The notes under the pieces: model-generated
The model's input: only the letters and a program-made list of their open reading frames with translations
The model's database searches: none
Told to the model about the DNA's origin: nothing
Shown: piece by piece, positions 1 to 9,670 of the stretch
Layout: each line of letters starts with the position of its first letter
Numbering within the stretch: the stretch's first letter is position 1
Position numbers and translations under genes: made by a program
Assembly (NCBI GenBank): GCA_964383715.1
Contig: CAYLHU010000001.1
Span: 74,725-138,724 of the forward strand
DNA length: 64,000 nucleotides
Source of the DNA: CAYLHU01 sp964383715
Lineage (GTDB): Bacteria; Patescibacteriota; Minisyncoccia; Minisyncoccales; CG1-02-41-26
Reading direction: 5' to 3'

Positions 1-2703
1 GAGAAAACCGCTTTAAGGTATCAAGAAATATTTGGTCCCGGTAATTTTTATTTAGAAATTGAAAATCACCCTAATGTTTCGGGGCAAGAAAAAGTCAACA
101 AGGAATTAGTCAATATTTCTAAAAAATTGAATATTCCTTTAGTGGCGGCTAACGATGTTCATTATCTAAGACCGGAAGATGCCGAAGCCCAAGATGTTTT
201 AATGTTAATTAACACCGGAGCCGAAAGAAACGACCCTAAACGGCTAACAATGAAAAATGATGATTTCTCTCTTAGGAGTCCTCAAGATATGATTGAGACC
301 TTTAAGGACATTCCCGAGGCCATTGAAAATACTCAAAAAATCGTTGACCTTTGCGACTTCAATTTTATATTGAATGAAATAAAACTCCCCTCTTTCGAAA
401 CCCCGAATGGAAAACCGGATAACGAATACTTAAAGGAACTTTGCTACGAGGGGTTAAAACTTAAAAAGGACCAAATTAAAGATAAGAGCGAGGCAGTTAA
501 AAGATTAGAATATGAGCTTTCGGTGATTAGTAAAACCGGCTTTGCCTCTTACTTTCTTATTGTCCAGGACTTTGTTAACTGGGCCAAAAAAAATAGAATC
601 GTCGTCGTGGGCAGAGGAAGCGCCGGGGGGTCGATTGTTTCTTATCTCCTTAACATCACTGAAATAAACCCTTTGAAGTACGATTTACTTTTTGAAAGAT
701 TCTTAAACCCGGAAAGAATATCTATGCCCGATATTGACCTTGATATCACCGATAGAAGAAGAGATGAAGTGATAAATTATATTTCCGAGAAATACGGCCG
801 AAATAAGGTTGCCCAAATTATTACATTTGGGACAATGGCTTCAAGGGCGGTTATTAGAGATGCCGGCCGAGCTATGGGTTTAAGTTATAATTTCTGCGAC
901 AAAATAGCTAAGACCATTCCTTTTGGATTCAACCTAAAAGAAACATTAGAAAGGGTTTCCGAATTTCGCCAATTTTATGAAACCGACCAACAAGCCAAGG
1001 AGTTGATTGACTTCTCTAAGAAATTGGAGGGATGCGCCAGACACGCTTCAACCCACGCTTGCGGAGTGGTAATCTCATCCGAGCCCTTAGACGACATTAT
1101 CCCTATCCAACACCCCACTCAAAATAATAATACCACCATCACTCAATATGAAATGCATTCCATTGAGGATTTAGGGCTTTTAAAAATGGATTTATTGGGA
1201 TTGAAAAACTTAACTATTATTGAAGACACTCTCACTCGAATTTATGTAGTTCAAGGTAAAAAAGTAGAAATGGCAAAAATTCCTTTTGACGATAAAAAGG
1301 TATATAAGTTGTTTCAAGATGCCTGTACTACTGGAGTTTTCCAGTTAGAGTCATCGGGAATGAAGAGATATTTAAGAGAGCTTAAACCAACTCAATTTGA
1401 AGATATAGTGGCAATGGTTGCCTTATATCGTCCGGGACCAATGCAATTTATCCCCGATTATATTGACAGGAAAAACCGAAGAAAAAATATAGAATACCTT
1501 CATCCAAAACTAAAACCAATATTAGAAGAAACACATGGTATTTGTATCTTCCAGGAACAATTAATGCAAATCGCCCGCGACTTAGCCGGCTTTTCTCTTT
1601 CCGAAGCAGATGTTTTGAGAAAGGCGGTGGGGAAAAAAATAAAAAGTTTATTAGTTGCCCAAAAGGAAAAGTTCATTAACGGAATGATAAAAAACGAGAT
1701 AGACAAAAGAACCGCCCAAAAAATCTGGGAGTGGATTTTGCCTTTTGCCAGTTATGGTTTTAATAAGAGCCATAGCGTTACCTACGCAACTATTGCTTAT
1801 CAGACCGCTTATCTTAAAACCTATTTTCCGGTTGAGTTTATGGCTGCCCTTTTAACTTCTGAAAAATCGGAAATTGAAAGAATTGCTTTTTTAATAGATG
1901 AGTGTAAGAATATGGATATTGAGGTTCTCCCTCCCGATATAAATGAAAGTTTCCGAAACTTTTCTGTTGTTCCCGGTAAAGAGAAAATAAGATTTGGATT
2001 GTTCGCTATAAAAAATGTTGGTTCAAATGTTTCCGAAGCAATCATTAAAGAGAGAAAAAACGGAAAATTCAAGACATTCAGCGATTTCATTTCCAGAATT
2101 GATTCAAAGGACTTGAATAAGAGGTCTTTAGAAAGTTTGGCAAAGACCGGCGCTTTTGACGAGTTTGAGGAAAGAAATAAGATTCTCCAAAATCTTGAAG
2201 AAATACTCACTTTTAATAGGGATATTAGAACCTTCAATCATTCGGAGCAAAGAAGTTTATTTGGAGAAAAAAAATCCTCTTCTAATTATTCAATCAAATT
2301 GAAGGAAGTTGCTTTGGCTCCAATGGAACAAAAGCTTATATGGGAAAAAGAACTTTTAGGTCTTTTTATCTCTGCTCATCCTTTAGAAAGCTTTAGAAAA
2401 ATTTTAGAAAGAAAAACTCTCCCCTTGAAGGAAATAGAAGAAAGGGTCTCCAATCAGAGAGTGAGGGTCGGAGGGATAATATCTTCTGTTAAAAAGATAC
2501 TTACTAAAAAAGGCCTACCAATGATGTTTGTTAAATTAGAGGATTTAACTGACAAAGCGGAAGTGATTGTTTTTCCGTCAATACTTGAAAGAACTTCTGA
2601 TCTTTGGGAAGAAAATAAAATAGTTTTTATCCAGGGTCATATTGATAATTATCAGGGCTCTTCTAAAATAATAGCTGAAAATATAGAAGAAATAGTAGAG
2701 TAA
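1..2703 (+). CDS. dnaE: DNA polymerase III subunit alpha (5'-truncated by window edge)
   Basis: Replicative DNA polymerase catalytic subunit. The reading frame is open from base 1, so about 900 C-terminal residues are present and the start lies outside the window. The fragment begins near the end of the PHP domain (LVAANDVHYL). It then shows the polymerase palm with GRGSAGGS and the catalytic aspartate motif MPDIDLDITDRRR, the fingers region (YRPGPMQFIPDYIDRKN), a helix-hairpin-helix region, and a C-terminal OB fold (VRVGGIISSVKKI). It stops soon after the OB fold, so the tau-binding tail is short. It is the first of three replication genes in the window (with holB and gyrB). Confidence 0.97.
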   Translation, partial: EKTALRYQEIFGPGNFYLEIENHPNVSGQEKVNKELVNISKKLNIPLVAANDVHYLRPEDAEAQDVLMLINTGAERNDPKRLTMKNDDFSLRSPQDMIETFKDIPEAIENTQKIVDLCDFNFILNEIKLPSFETPNGKPDNEYLKELCYEGLKLKKDQIKDKSEAVKRLEYELSVISKTGFASYFLIVQDFVNWAKKNRIVVVGRGSAGGSIVSYLLNITEINPLKYDLLFERFLNPERISMPDIDLDITDRRRDEVINYISEKYGRNKVAQIITFGTMASRAVIRDAGRAMGLSYNFCDKIAKTIPFGFNLKETLERVSEFRQFYETDQQAKELIDFSKKLEGCARHASTHACGVVISSEPLDDIIPIQHPTQNNNTTITQYEMHSIEDLGLLKMDLLGLKNLTIIEDTLTRIYVVQGKKVEMAKIPFDDKKVYKLFQDACTTGVFQLESSGMKRYLRELKPTQFEDIVAMVALYRPGPMQFIPDYIDRKNRRKNIEYLHPKLKPILEETHGICIFQEQLMQIARDLAGFSLSEADVLRKAVGKKIKSLLVAQKEKFINGMIKNEIDKRTAQKIWEWILPFASYGFNKSHSVTYATIAYQTAYLKTYFPVEFMAALLTSEKSEIERIAFLIDECKNMDIEVLPPDINESFRNFSVVPGKEKIRFGLFAIKNVGSNVSEAIIKERKNGKFKTFSDFISRIDSKDLNKRSLESLAKTGAFDEFEERNKILQNLEEILTFNRDIRTFNHSEQRSLFGEKKSSSNYSIKLKEVALAPMEQKLIWEKELLGLFISAHPLESFRKILERKTLPLKEIEERVSNQRVRVGGIISSVKKILTKKGLPMMFVKLEDLTDKAEVIVFPSILERTSDLWEENKIVFIQGHIDNYQGSSKIIAENIEEIVE

Positions 2704-2905
2704 AATGTCTAATTTCTAATTTCTAATTCCTAATGAAATCCCAATGACCAAATTCCAAACCCCAATCAAACCCTAAACCCTAATTTCTAAATCCTAAACA
2801 AATCATAAGTCCCAAATTCTAAATCCTAAACCCGTTTATAATTTATTATTTATTATTTAGGATTTGTTTATTATTTGTGATTTGTTATTTGTTATTTAAA
2901 TTTTT
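2704..2905. repeat. AT-rich imperfect inverted repeat between dnaE and thrS
   Basis: A gene-free stretch made of variants of CTAATTTCTAA, AAATCCTAAAC and their complements (GGATTTGTTT, TTATTATTTAGG). The left half can pair with the right half to form a long imperfect hairpin. Similar blocks occur near 9680-9900, 14195-14330, 36305-36450, 48310-48423, 53160-53365 and 58180-58440. No promoter or Shine-Dalgarno sequence for thrS is obvious in it. Confidence 0.7.
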
Positions 2906-4852
2906 ATGGTAATAAAAATTAATACTATTCGGCATTCTCTATCCCATATTCTCGCTTATGCGGTTCAGGAATTATATCCCGGAACCAAGTTTGGCATTGG
3001 TCCTGCTATTGAAAATGGCTTTTATTACGATTTTGATATGATAAACTCGATTGCTTTAGATTCTTTGCCAAAAATTGAAAAAAAGATGAAAGAGCTGATT
3101 AAAAAGGACATTAAGTTCAGAAAAAAAATCGTATCTCGAACAGAATCTAAAAAAATATTCAGGAACCAACCGTATAAATCGGAAATAATTAAGGACTTGA
3201 TAAAGGGCGATGAAGCTAAAGCTTCATCTTCCCCCCTCGCTAACGCTCGGNNNNNNNNNNNNNNNNNNNNNNNNNNNNNNNNNNNNNNNNNNNNNNNNNN
3301 NNNNNNNNNNNNNNNNNNNNNNNNNNNNNNNNNNNNNNNNNNNNNNNNNNAGGGCGATGAAGCTAAAGCTTCATCTTCCCCCCTCGCTAACGCTCGGTTA
3401 GCACAACAAGGAAATAAAATTACGATTTACGAAAGCGGAAGCTTTATTGACCTTTGCAAGGGGCCCCATATCAAATCAACAAAAGAAATAAACCCTGATG
3501 GTCTCAAACTAACTGAAATCGCTGGCGCTTATTGGAAAGGAAGCGAAAAAAATAAGATGCTCACTAGAATATACGGGGTGGCGTTTGGAAGAGAAAAGGA
3601 ATTAAACGAATATTTGAAACTTCAAACTGAAATTGAAAAAAGAGACCACAGAATATTGGCTAAAAAATTAGACCTTTTCCATATTGAGGATAATATTGGG
3701 CCGGGGCTCATATTATGGCATCCAAAAGGAGCAATGCTCAAAAAAATTATTGAGGGTTTTATTATTGACGAATATCTTAAAAACGAATATGAATTGGTCT
3801 CCACTCCCCATATTGCCAAATTAGACCTTTGGAAAACATCGGGACATACCGGCTTTTACAAGGAAGGAATGTTTCCCCCAATTCATTTAATGGAAATCAA
3901 TCAGGACGAAAAAAACGATTATCAACTAAAACCGATGAACTGCCCTTTTCATATCGCTATTTATAAACAAGAAATAAGAAGTTATAGAGACCTCCCGATA
4001 AGATACACCGAATTAGGGACTGTTTATAGATACGAAAGGTCAGGGACATTGCATGGCTTAGCAAGGGTGCGAGGGTTTACCCAAGATGACGCTCATATAT
4101 TTTGTACTCCGGAACAACTTGAAAAAGAACTTATCTCTACCCTCAAATTAACTATTCATATCTTAAAAACATTTGGGTTCAAGGATTATGCTGTTTATCT
4201 CTCAACTATGCCCAAAAAATATGTGGGAACTGTTAAAAACTGGGAGAAAGCAACTAAGTCGTTAAAAAACGCTTTAGAGAAATTGAAAATATCCTATCAA
4301 ATTGACCCGGGTGAAGGCGTTTTCTATGGTCCCAAAATAGACATTAAGATAAAGGACTCCATAGGCAGGTCTTGGCAGTGCACCACTATCCAGGTTGATT
4401 TCAATCTCCCGGAAAGATTTCAGGTGGAATATATTAACCAAAAATCCAAAAAAGAACAACCAATTATGATTCATCGGGCCCTTCTTGGCTCTTTAGAAAG
4501 ATTTATTGGTGTTCTAATTGAACATTATGCCGGCAGTTTTCCTTTATGGTTGGCTCCTGAACAAATATGGGTTATCCCAATCGGTTTGGCTCATCAAAAA
4601 TATGCTGAGGAAGTTATGAAAAAACTCAACGAGTCCGGGTCTCGTTGTAAATTAAAAGGCAGGAATGAGACCGTTTCTAAAAAAATTAGAGAAGGAGAAA
4701 TCCAAAAAATCCCCTATCTTTTGGTTGTTGGAGACAATGAAAAGAAAAATAAAACTGTTAATGTCCGCCAAAGAGATAAGGGGAATCTCGGAGAAATGGG
4801 CTTGGAAAAATTTAAGGAAAAAATTAAATTAGAAATCAATAAAAGAGAATAA
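2906..4852 (+). CDS. thrS: threonyl-tRNA synthetase, TGS-less, with in-frame palindromic insert and assembly gap
   Basis: Charges tRNA-Thr. The protein starts directly at the editing domain (HSLSHILA, an HxxxH zinc-type motif), so the N-terminal TGS domain is absent, as is common in reduced CPR genomes. The catalytic core shows MNCPFHIAIY, the class II motif 2 region (YRYERSGTLHGL) and motif 3 (IHRALLGSLERFIG). The anticodon-binding domain starts near WLAPEQIWV. A 47-nt palindromic repeat encodes GDEAKASSSPLANAR between the editing and catalytic regions. It appears on both sides of 100 N. The two copies are 147 nt apart, so the frame holds whether or not the gap is real. No clear Shine-Dalgarno sequence precedes the start. 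Confidence 0.95.
   Translation: MVIKINTIRHSLSHILAYAVQELYPGTKFGIGPAIENGFYYDFDMINSIALDSLPKIEKKMKELIKKDIKFRKKIVSRTESKKIFRNQPYKSEIIKDLIKGDEAKASSSPLANARXXXXXXXXXXXXXXXXXXXXXXXXXXXXXXXXXXGDEAKASSSPLANARLAQQGNKITIYESGSFIDLCKGPHIKSTKEINPDGLKLTEIAGAYWKGSEKNKMLTRIYGVAFGREKELNEYLKLQTEIEKRDHRILAKKLDLFHIEDNIGPGLILWHPKGAMLKKIIEGFIIDEYLKNEYELVSTPHIAKLDLWKTSGHTGFYKEGMFPPIHLMEINQDEKNDYQLKPMNCPFHIAIYKQEIRSYRDLPIRYTELGTVYRYERSGTLHGLARVRGFTQDDAHIFCTPEQLEKELISTLKLTIHILKTFGFKDYAVYLSTMPKKYVGTVKNWEKATKSLKNALEKLKISYQIDPGEGVFYGPKIDIKIKDSIGRSWQCTTIQVDFNLPERFQVEYINQKSKKEQPIMIHRALLGSLERFIGVLIEHYAGSFPLWLAPEQIWVIPIGLAHQKYAEEVMKKLNESGSRCKLKGRNETVSKKIREGEIQKIPYLLVVGDNEKKNKTVNVRQRDKGNLGEMGLEKFKEKIKLEINKRE
3204..3397. repeat. 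duplicated 47-nt palindromic element flanking a 100-N gap
   Basis: The identical 47-nt sequence at 3204-3250 and 3351-3397 contains the hairpin GATGAAGC-TAAA-GCTTCATC. The N run is exactly 100, the usual scaffolding placeholder. The simplest reading is two contigs overlapping by 47 nt that were not merged, leaving one true copy of the element. The same hairpin type occurs between genes at 9908 and elsewhere, so this is an intergenic repeat family that has entered a coding sequence. Confidence 0.8.
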
Positions 4853-4873
4853 AAAGGAGCTTAGCTCTTTTTG
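4851..4873 (+). terminator. putative terminator after thrS
   Basis: An AAGGAGC-TTA-GCTCTTTTT hairpin with a U-tract overlaps the thrS stop region. It could end thrS transcription before miaB. Confidence 0.5.
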
Positions 4874-4931
4874 TGTTTGTTAAGTTAATATCTTTTTGAG
4901 AAAAAAGATTTTTTATTGTAAGATAAAAAAT

Positions 4932-6227
4932 ATGAAATATCATATCATTACATATGGCTGTCAATTAAATCATTCAAACTCCGAAAGAATTGCCACCGTT
5001 TTAGAGAAGGAGGGTTACGAAAAAAGCCAAAAAATAGATAATTCCGATTTAATCGCGGTTAATATGTGTTCCATCCGCCAGTCAGCCGTGGATAGGGTTT
5101 ATGGCTTAATCCCCAAATTTAAAGATTTAAAAAAGGGGAACAAAAATCTCAAAATTATTCTCACCGGATGTATCTTAAAAAAAGACAAAAAAAACTTTGC
5201 TCAATATTTTGATTATATTTCGGATTCCAAAGAGTTTTCCGAGCAAGTCAAAAACTTTTTTAGTGTTAAACCAAAATATTCATCTTTCCCCGTGGCTAAT
5301 GTCCCAATCTCTACCGGCTGTGATAATTTTTGCTCCTATTGCGTTGTCCCTTATACAAGAGGACGAGAAAATTGTCGACCAGCGGAGAAAATTATTTCTG
5401 AAGTCAAACATCTTGTCAAAAAGAACTTCAAAGAAATATGGTTATTGGGAGAAAATGTTAATAGTTATAAATCCAAAATCCAAATGCCGAAAGATAAGTT
5501 TGGAACAAAACCCGAGTTTCAAGAAATAAATTTCTCTGGGCTCTTATCTTTAATTGGCAATATCCCGGGAGATTTTTGGATTAGATTCACCAGTTCCAAT
5601 CCCAAGGATTTTTCGGATGAACTTATTAGGATTATGGCAAAATCCAAAAAAATAACCCCCTATTTAAATCTCCCTATCCAATCGGGAAGCAACAAGATTT
5701 TAGAAGCAATGAAGAGGAGATATAAAGTGAATGATTATTTGAAATTAGTCAAAAAAATCAAAAGGGCGGTACCCGACATCGCCTTATCCACCGATATAAT
5801 TGTTGGCTTCCCGGGGGAAACAAAAAGGCATTTTAGAAAAACAGCAAGATTGTTTAAAAAGGTAAAGTTTGATATGGCTTATATCTCCCAATACTCGCCA
5901 AGACCTATGACGGCTGCCTTTAAAATGAAAGATAATATTTCTCAAAAAGAAAAAAGAAGAAGAGATAAGGTCTTAACAAAGATTTTGGCTCAAAACAATC
6001 AGAAGAAAAATAATAAATTAGTCGGAAAAGAAATAAAGGTCTTAGCAATAAAGGACAAAGATAATTTTATCCTTGGGAAATCACCTCAATATAAAACGAT
6101 AAAGTTTAAGGGGGAGAGAGAATTAATTGGCTCGTTTCACCAAGTAAAAATTATTAAGTCGTATCCTTGGGGATTGGGTGGACTTATTGCCAATTTAGAT
6201 AAAAATGAAAAAGAAGAAATTAGGTAA
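4932..6227 (+). CDS. miaB: tRNA-2-methylthio-N6-dimethylallyladenosine synthase
   Basis: Radical SAM methylthiotransferase that modifies A37 of tRNAs reading UNN codons. The N-terminal UPF0004 domain has its three cysteines (YGCQLN, VNMCSIR, LTGCILK). The radical SAM CxxxCxxC motif is in STGCDNFCSYCVVPY, and a C-terminal TRAM domain ends the protein. I chose the ATG at 4932 (MKYHIITYGCQ), where family similarity begins; an in-frame TTG at 4896 would add 12 residues. The stop overlaps the start of miaA by 23 nt. That pairing of consecutive steps in the same modification supports MiaB rather than the related MtaB. Confidence 0.93.
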   Translation: MKYHIITYGCQLNHSNSERIATVLEKEGYEKSQKIDNSDLIAVNMCSIRQSAVDRVYGLIPKFKDLKKGNKNLKIILTGCILKKDKKNFAQYFDYISDSKEFSEQVKNFFSVKPKYSSFPVANVPISTGCDNFCSYCVVPYTRGRENCRPAEKIISEVKHLVKKNFKEIWLLGENVNSYKSKIQMPKDKFGTKPEFQEINFSGLLSLIGNIPGDFWIRFTSSNPKDFSDELIRIMAKSKKITPYLNLPIQSGSNKILEAMKRRYKVNDYLKLVKKIKRAVPDIALSTDIIVGFPGETKRHFRKTARLFKKVKFDMAYISQYSPRPMTAAFKMKDNISQKEKRRRDKVLTKILAQNNQKKNNKLVGKEIKVLAIKDKDNFILGKSPQYKTIKFKGERELIGSFHQVKIIKSYPWGLGGLIANLDKNEKEEIR

Positions 6228-7101
6228 AATCATAGTTATCTTAGGCCCGACATCTTCGGGAAAAACTGATTTATCAATAAAACTTGCCCAGAAATTTAAC
6301 GGTGAGGTAGTTTCGGCTGATTCAAGACAAGTTTATAAAAATATGGATATCGGAACCGGGAAAATCACCAAAGAAGAAATGGAAGGTATCCCCCATCACC
6401 TCTTAGATATTGTCTCCCCTAAAAAAAGATTCTCGGTAGCCGAGTACCAAAGATTAGCAATTGAAAAGATAAAAAAAATCTTGAAAAAGAAAAAGATTCC
6501 TTTTTTAGTTGGTGGCTCCCCTTTTTATATTTATTCAGTAGTTGAAGGATGGCAATTCCCAAAACTGAAGCCCGACCAAAAGTTAAGAGAAAAACTTGAA
6601 AAAAAATCAACCGGAGAACTTTTTGAAATACTGATAAATATTGACAAAGAAAGAGCCAAAAATATTGATGGGAGTAATAAAAGAAGATTGATTAGGTCTA
6701 TTGAAATAGCGAAGAAAATGGGGAAAGTCCCTCTCCTTAAAAAAAATTACTTGTTTGATTGCCTTCTCTTGGGAATAAGAAAAACAAAAGAAGAATTGGG
6801 TCTTTTAATAGAAAAACGGATACTTAGGCGACTCGAAGGAGGAATGCTTGAAGAAATAAAAAATCTCCACCAAAAAGAAGGAGTGAAATGGGAACGGCTT
6901 GACGAGTTTGGTTTGGAATACAGATGGCTTAGCCGTTATCTTCAAAAAAAAATCACCTATCCTGATATGGTGAAATTTCTTTTGTCAGATACCAAAAAGT
7001 TTTCTAAAAGGCAAATGACTTGGTTTAAGAAAGATAAAAGAATAAATTGGTTAAAAAACGAAAAAGAAGCCCGGAAATTAATTGTAGATTTTCTTGATTA
7101 A
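6205..7101 (+). CDS. miaA: tRNA dimethylallyltransferase
   Basis: Transfers the dimethylallyl group to A37 of tRNA, making the substrate for MiaB encoded just upstream. Visible motifs are the P-loop GPTSSGKTDLS at residues about 12-22 and SADSRQVYKNMDIGTGK about 20 residues later. At 298 residues it has normal length. It overlaps miaB at its 5' end and runs convergently into the aldolase gene at its 3' end, sharing 24 nt. Confidence 0.95.
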   Translation: MKKKKLGKIIVILGPTSSGKTDLSIKLAQKFNGEVVSADSRQVYKNMDIGTGKITKEEMEGIPHHLLDIVSPKKRFSVAEYQRLAIEKIKKILKKKKIPFLVGGSPFYIYSVVEGWQFPKLKPDQKLREKLEKKSTGELFEILINIDKERAKNIDGSNKRRLIRSIEIAKKMGKVPLLKKNYLFDCLLLGIRKTKEELGLLIEKRILRRLEGGMLEEIKNLHQKEGVKWERLDEFGLEYRWLSRYLQKKITYPDMVKFLLSDTKKFSKRQMTWFKKDKRINWLKNEKEARKLIVDFLD

Positions 7102-8172
7102 ATCGGAAGTATTACAAACATTAAGGGATTTGAAAAAAAACTCAAACCTTGTCCCTAATTCCTCGCATATCTTGTTAATATTTTTTCGAGGCATTTTAGA
7201 TATTTCTTTTTTAAATGGGCCTAGCCCATTTTTTCTTAACCGATAAATAAATTGAATCTCACTTTCGTTTTTTTTCTTTTCCTCCTTGTATTTTTCCTTT
7301 AACCAATTATAAATTCTTTCTCTCAATTTTTCAGGGAAATATTCGCTTTCAAAGACGACATTTTGAAAAGCAGTCGCTAAATGAATTTCGCAACAGCCAA
7401 TTTCCGGAAATCTTTTAAAATAGTTATCCGGCAAAGTGGAGGCACCATGTTGGACAGCACCAGCCATTTTAAATCGGCGGGCTTCTTGAGAAATTGTCGC
7501 TAAAATCTCAAAATCTTCTTTTGGTTCTTCTAATTTCCCCGAAGAGAGCATTAGTCCGCCATGAGAAGTTCCCGTTTGAATAGCCACCTTAATTAACCCT
7601 TTTAAGTCGCCGTATTTTAACAACTCTTGGCGATAACCGCTAATAAAATCTTCGTATTCAAAAATCTTTGTGTTCTCTCCGCCTATTATCCCAATCTCTC
7701 CTCCGATTGAAATAGTTATTCTTTTTGGTTCTATTTTTCTTATAAAAGAAGTTATTTCAGCCGTTTTTTTATAATTTTCCTTTATAGGAAGATTCGAACC
7801 ATCAATATCAATATTGTAAAACCCGACTTTTACCGCTTCCTTTATCAATTTTTTTATTTTTCCCAAATCCTTTCCTATTTTAAAATGGTCTCCTTGTAAA
7901 AAAATAGGCCCCTTAAAATTTTCTTTTTTTGCTGCTTTGAATACGACCGAAGAATATTTTTTGAAGGACTGATTCGTATAATCTATTTCTGATTCCGCCA
8001 ATTCAATAATAAATGCTCCAACTTTGTTTTTCTTCGCTGTTCGGAAAATAACCCTTGCCGTATCGTATGTCAAAGTTCTAATATTAAAAGCCGGAACAGT
8101 TAATCCTTTTATCTCTTCTTTTCCTATTTTTTGATACAATTTTTGAGTTGAGTCAAAAAAAATCTTTCCCAT
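7078..8172 (-). CDS. class II fructose-bisphosphate aldolase family protein
   Basis: Probable metal-dependent aldolase with a TIM barrel. Family signatures seen are LTVPAFNIRT near the N-terminus, FLQGDHFKIG (metal-ligand histidine region), GGEIGIIGGEN, QTGTSHGGLM and QHGAST. At 364 residues it is longer than KbaY/GatY enzymes (about 285) because of a lysine-rich C-terminal part. The exact substrate (fructose- or tagatose-bisphosphate, or another sugar) cannot be told from the sequence. It may serve glycolysis with tpiA at 41.8 kb. Its stop overlaps miaA tail to tail; gatB lies 16 nt upstream, so the two may be co-transcribed. Confidence 0.8.
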   Translation of the reverse strand: MGKIFFDSTQKLYQKIGKEEIKGLTVPAFNIRTLTYDTARVIFRTAKKNKVGAFIIELAESEIDYTNQSFKKYSSVVFKAAKKENFKGPIFLQGDHFKIGKDLGKIKKLIKEAVKVGFYNIDIDGSNLPIKENYKKTAEITSFIRKIEPKRITISIGGEIGIIGGENTKIFEYEDFISGYRQELLKYGDLKGLIKVAIQTGTSHGGLMLSSGKLEEPKEDFEILATISQEARRFKMAGAVQHGASTLPDNYFKRFPEIGCCEIHLATAFQNVVFESEYFPEKLRERIYNWLKEKYKEEKKKNESEIQFIYRLRKNGLGPFKKEISKMPRKNINKICEELGTRFEFFFKSLNVCNTSDLIKKIYN

Positions 8173-8188
8173 AGTTAAAACTTAATAA

Positions 8189-9670
8189 TCAAGATAATGT
8201 TTTTTTAAAAACATTGATAACCTCTTTCGGGTTCGCTGTCCCCTTTGTTATAGCCATAACTTGTCCGACTAAAAATTGGAGAGATGTTTCTTTCCCACCT
8301 TTATAATCATCAACTGCTTTCTGATTTTTCTTGATTACATCTCTAACCACTTTTTCAATTTGCTTATTGTCAGTTATTAAGTTTAGCCCTTTATCCTCAA
8401 TAATTTGAGAAGGGTCGCCCCCGGTTTCAAACATTGCTTTCAGAAGTATCTTGGCAATTTTGCTTGAAATCTCCTCAAAATAAATCATTGAAATAAACTC
8501 GGCAAAGTTTTCGGGAGTGATTTTAAAGTTTTCATCACCAACACTCTCCCCTTCTAAGAAACCTTGAAGGTCGCTTGAAATATAATTAGAAGCAATCTTG
8601 ATAACTTTTTCAAACTCTTTGTCATCTATTTTTTCAGTTGGTTTCTTTTCTTTTATCCAATTTTTTAACTCTGAAACCACTTTTTCAAAGTAATCCCCTA
8701 AGTTCTTTTGAAATACATATATTTCAACATCTTCATCAGAAAGGAAATATTCTTTTTTAAATCTTTCCCTTTTTTGCTGGGGCAATTCTCCGATTTCATT
8801 TTTGATTTTTTCTATAAATTTTTCGCTAATATTTAAGGGAGGAAGGTCAGGTTCGGGGAAATAGTGATAGTCGTGGGATTCCTCCTTCTCTCTTTGGGAA
8901 AAAGTTATTTCCTTTTTATTATCCCACCCTCTTGTTTCTTGAACCACTTTTTTGCCTTTTCTTAAAAGTTCCGATTGTCTTGCTGTTTCATAATTAATAG
9001 ATTTTTCCACCGCCCGCAAGGAGTTTAGATTTTTAACTTCTACTTTTGTCCCCAATGAAAAGTCCTTTGAAAGAGAGATATTCACCTCGCATCTCATTTC
9101 TCCTTTTTCCATATTGGCTCCGGAAACACCTAAATACCTTAAAATCAACTGAAACTCCTTGGCAAATTTTCGAGCTTCTTCTCCTGAAGAAATATCCGGT
9201 TCGGTGACCAATTCCATTAAAGGCACTCCGGCTCTATTAAAATCAACGAGGGAATAATTTTCTTTTTCTGGATGAATTAAACGACCGGTGTCCTCTTCCA
9301 AATGGATTCTATTGATGCGAACTACTTTGTTTTCTCCTCTTGGGGAAATTTCCAAAAAACCATTCCGGCTTAAAGGAATCTGGTATTGAGATATTTGATA
9401 CCCCTTGGGCAAATCGGGATAAAAATAGTTTTTTCTCTCAAAAAAACTATGTTTTTCAATTTTACAATTTAAAGCCAAGGCCGTTTTTATCACTAAATCC
9501 ACGGCCTTCTCGTTAATAACCGGCAAAGTCCCCGGATGAGCAAGGCAAATTGGACAGATATTAAAATTGGGTCTTTTTTCTTCGGAATCATTTTTACAAG
9601 AACAAAACATCTTGGAATTAGTCCCAAGCTCAATATGAATTTCTAAACCGATTGTTGGAGAAAAGGACAT
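8189..9670 (-). CDS. gatB: Asp-tRNA(Asn)/Glu-tRNA(Gln) amidotransferase subunit B
   Basis: Kinase/tRNA-binding subunit of the GatCAB complex, which converts mischarged Glu-tRNA(Gln) and/or Asp-tRNA(Asn). The N-terminal signature is LEIHIELGTNSKMFCSC, followed by a zinc-type cysteine pair (NICPICLAHPG) and the cradle domain (GVPLMELVTEPD). A C-terminal helical and YqeY-like tail ends with GTANPKEVINVF. Length 493 is normal. GatA and GatC are encoded together at 21.5-23.3 kb rather than here, so the complex is split over two loci. Confidence 0.96.
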   Translation of the reverse strand: MSFSPTIGLEIHIELGTNSKMFCSCKNDSEEKRPNFNICPICLAHPGTLPVINEKAVDLVIKTALALNCKIEKHSFFERKNYFYPDLPKGYQISQYQIPLSRNGFLEISPRGENKVVRINRIHLEEDTGRLIHPEKENYSLVDFNRAGVPLMELVTEPDISSGEEARKFAKEFQLILRYLGVSGANMEKGEMRCEVNISLSKDFSLGTKVEVKNLNSLRAVEKSINYETARQSELLRKGKKVVQETRGWDNKKEITFSQREKEESHDYHYFPEPDLPPLNISEKFIEKIKNEIGELPQQKRERFKKEYFLSDEDVEIYVFQKNLGDYFEKVVSELKNWIKEKKPTEKIDDKEFEKVIKIASNYISSDLQGFLEGESVGDENFKITPENFAEFISMIYFEEISSKIAKILLKAMFETGGDPSQIIEDKGLNLITDNKQIEKVVRDVIKKNQKAVDDYKGGKETSLQFLVGQVMAITKGTANPKEVINVFKKTLS

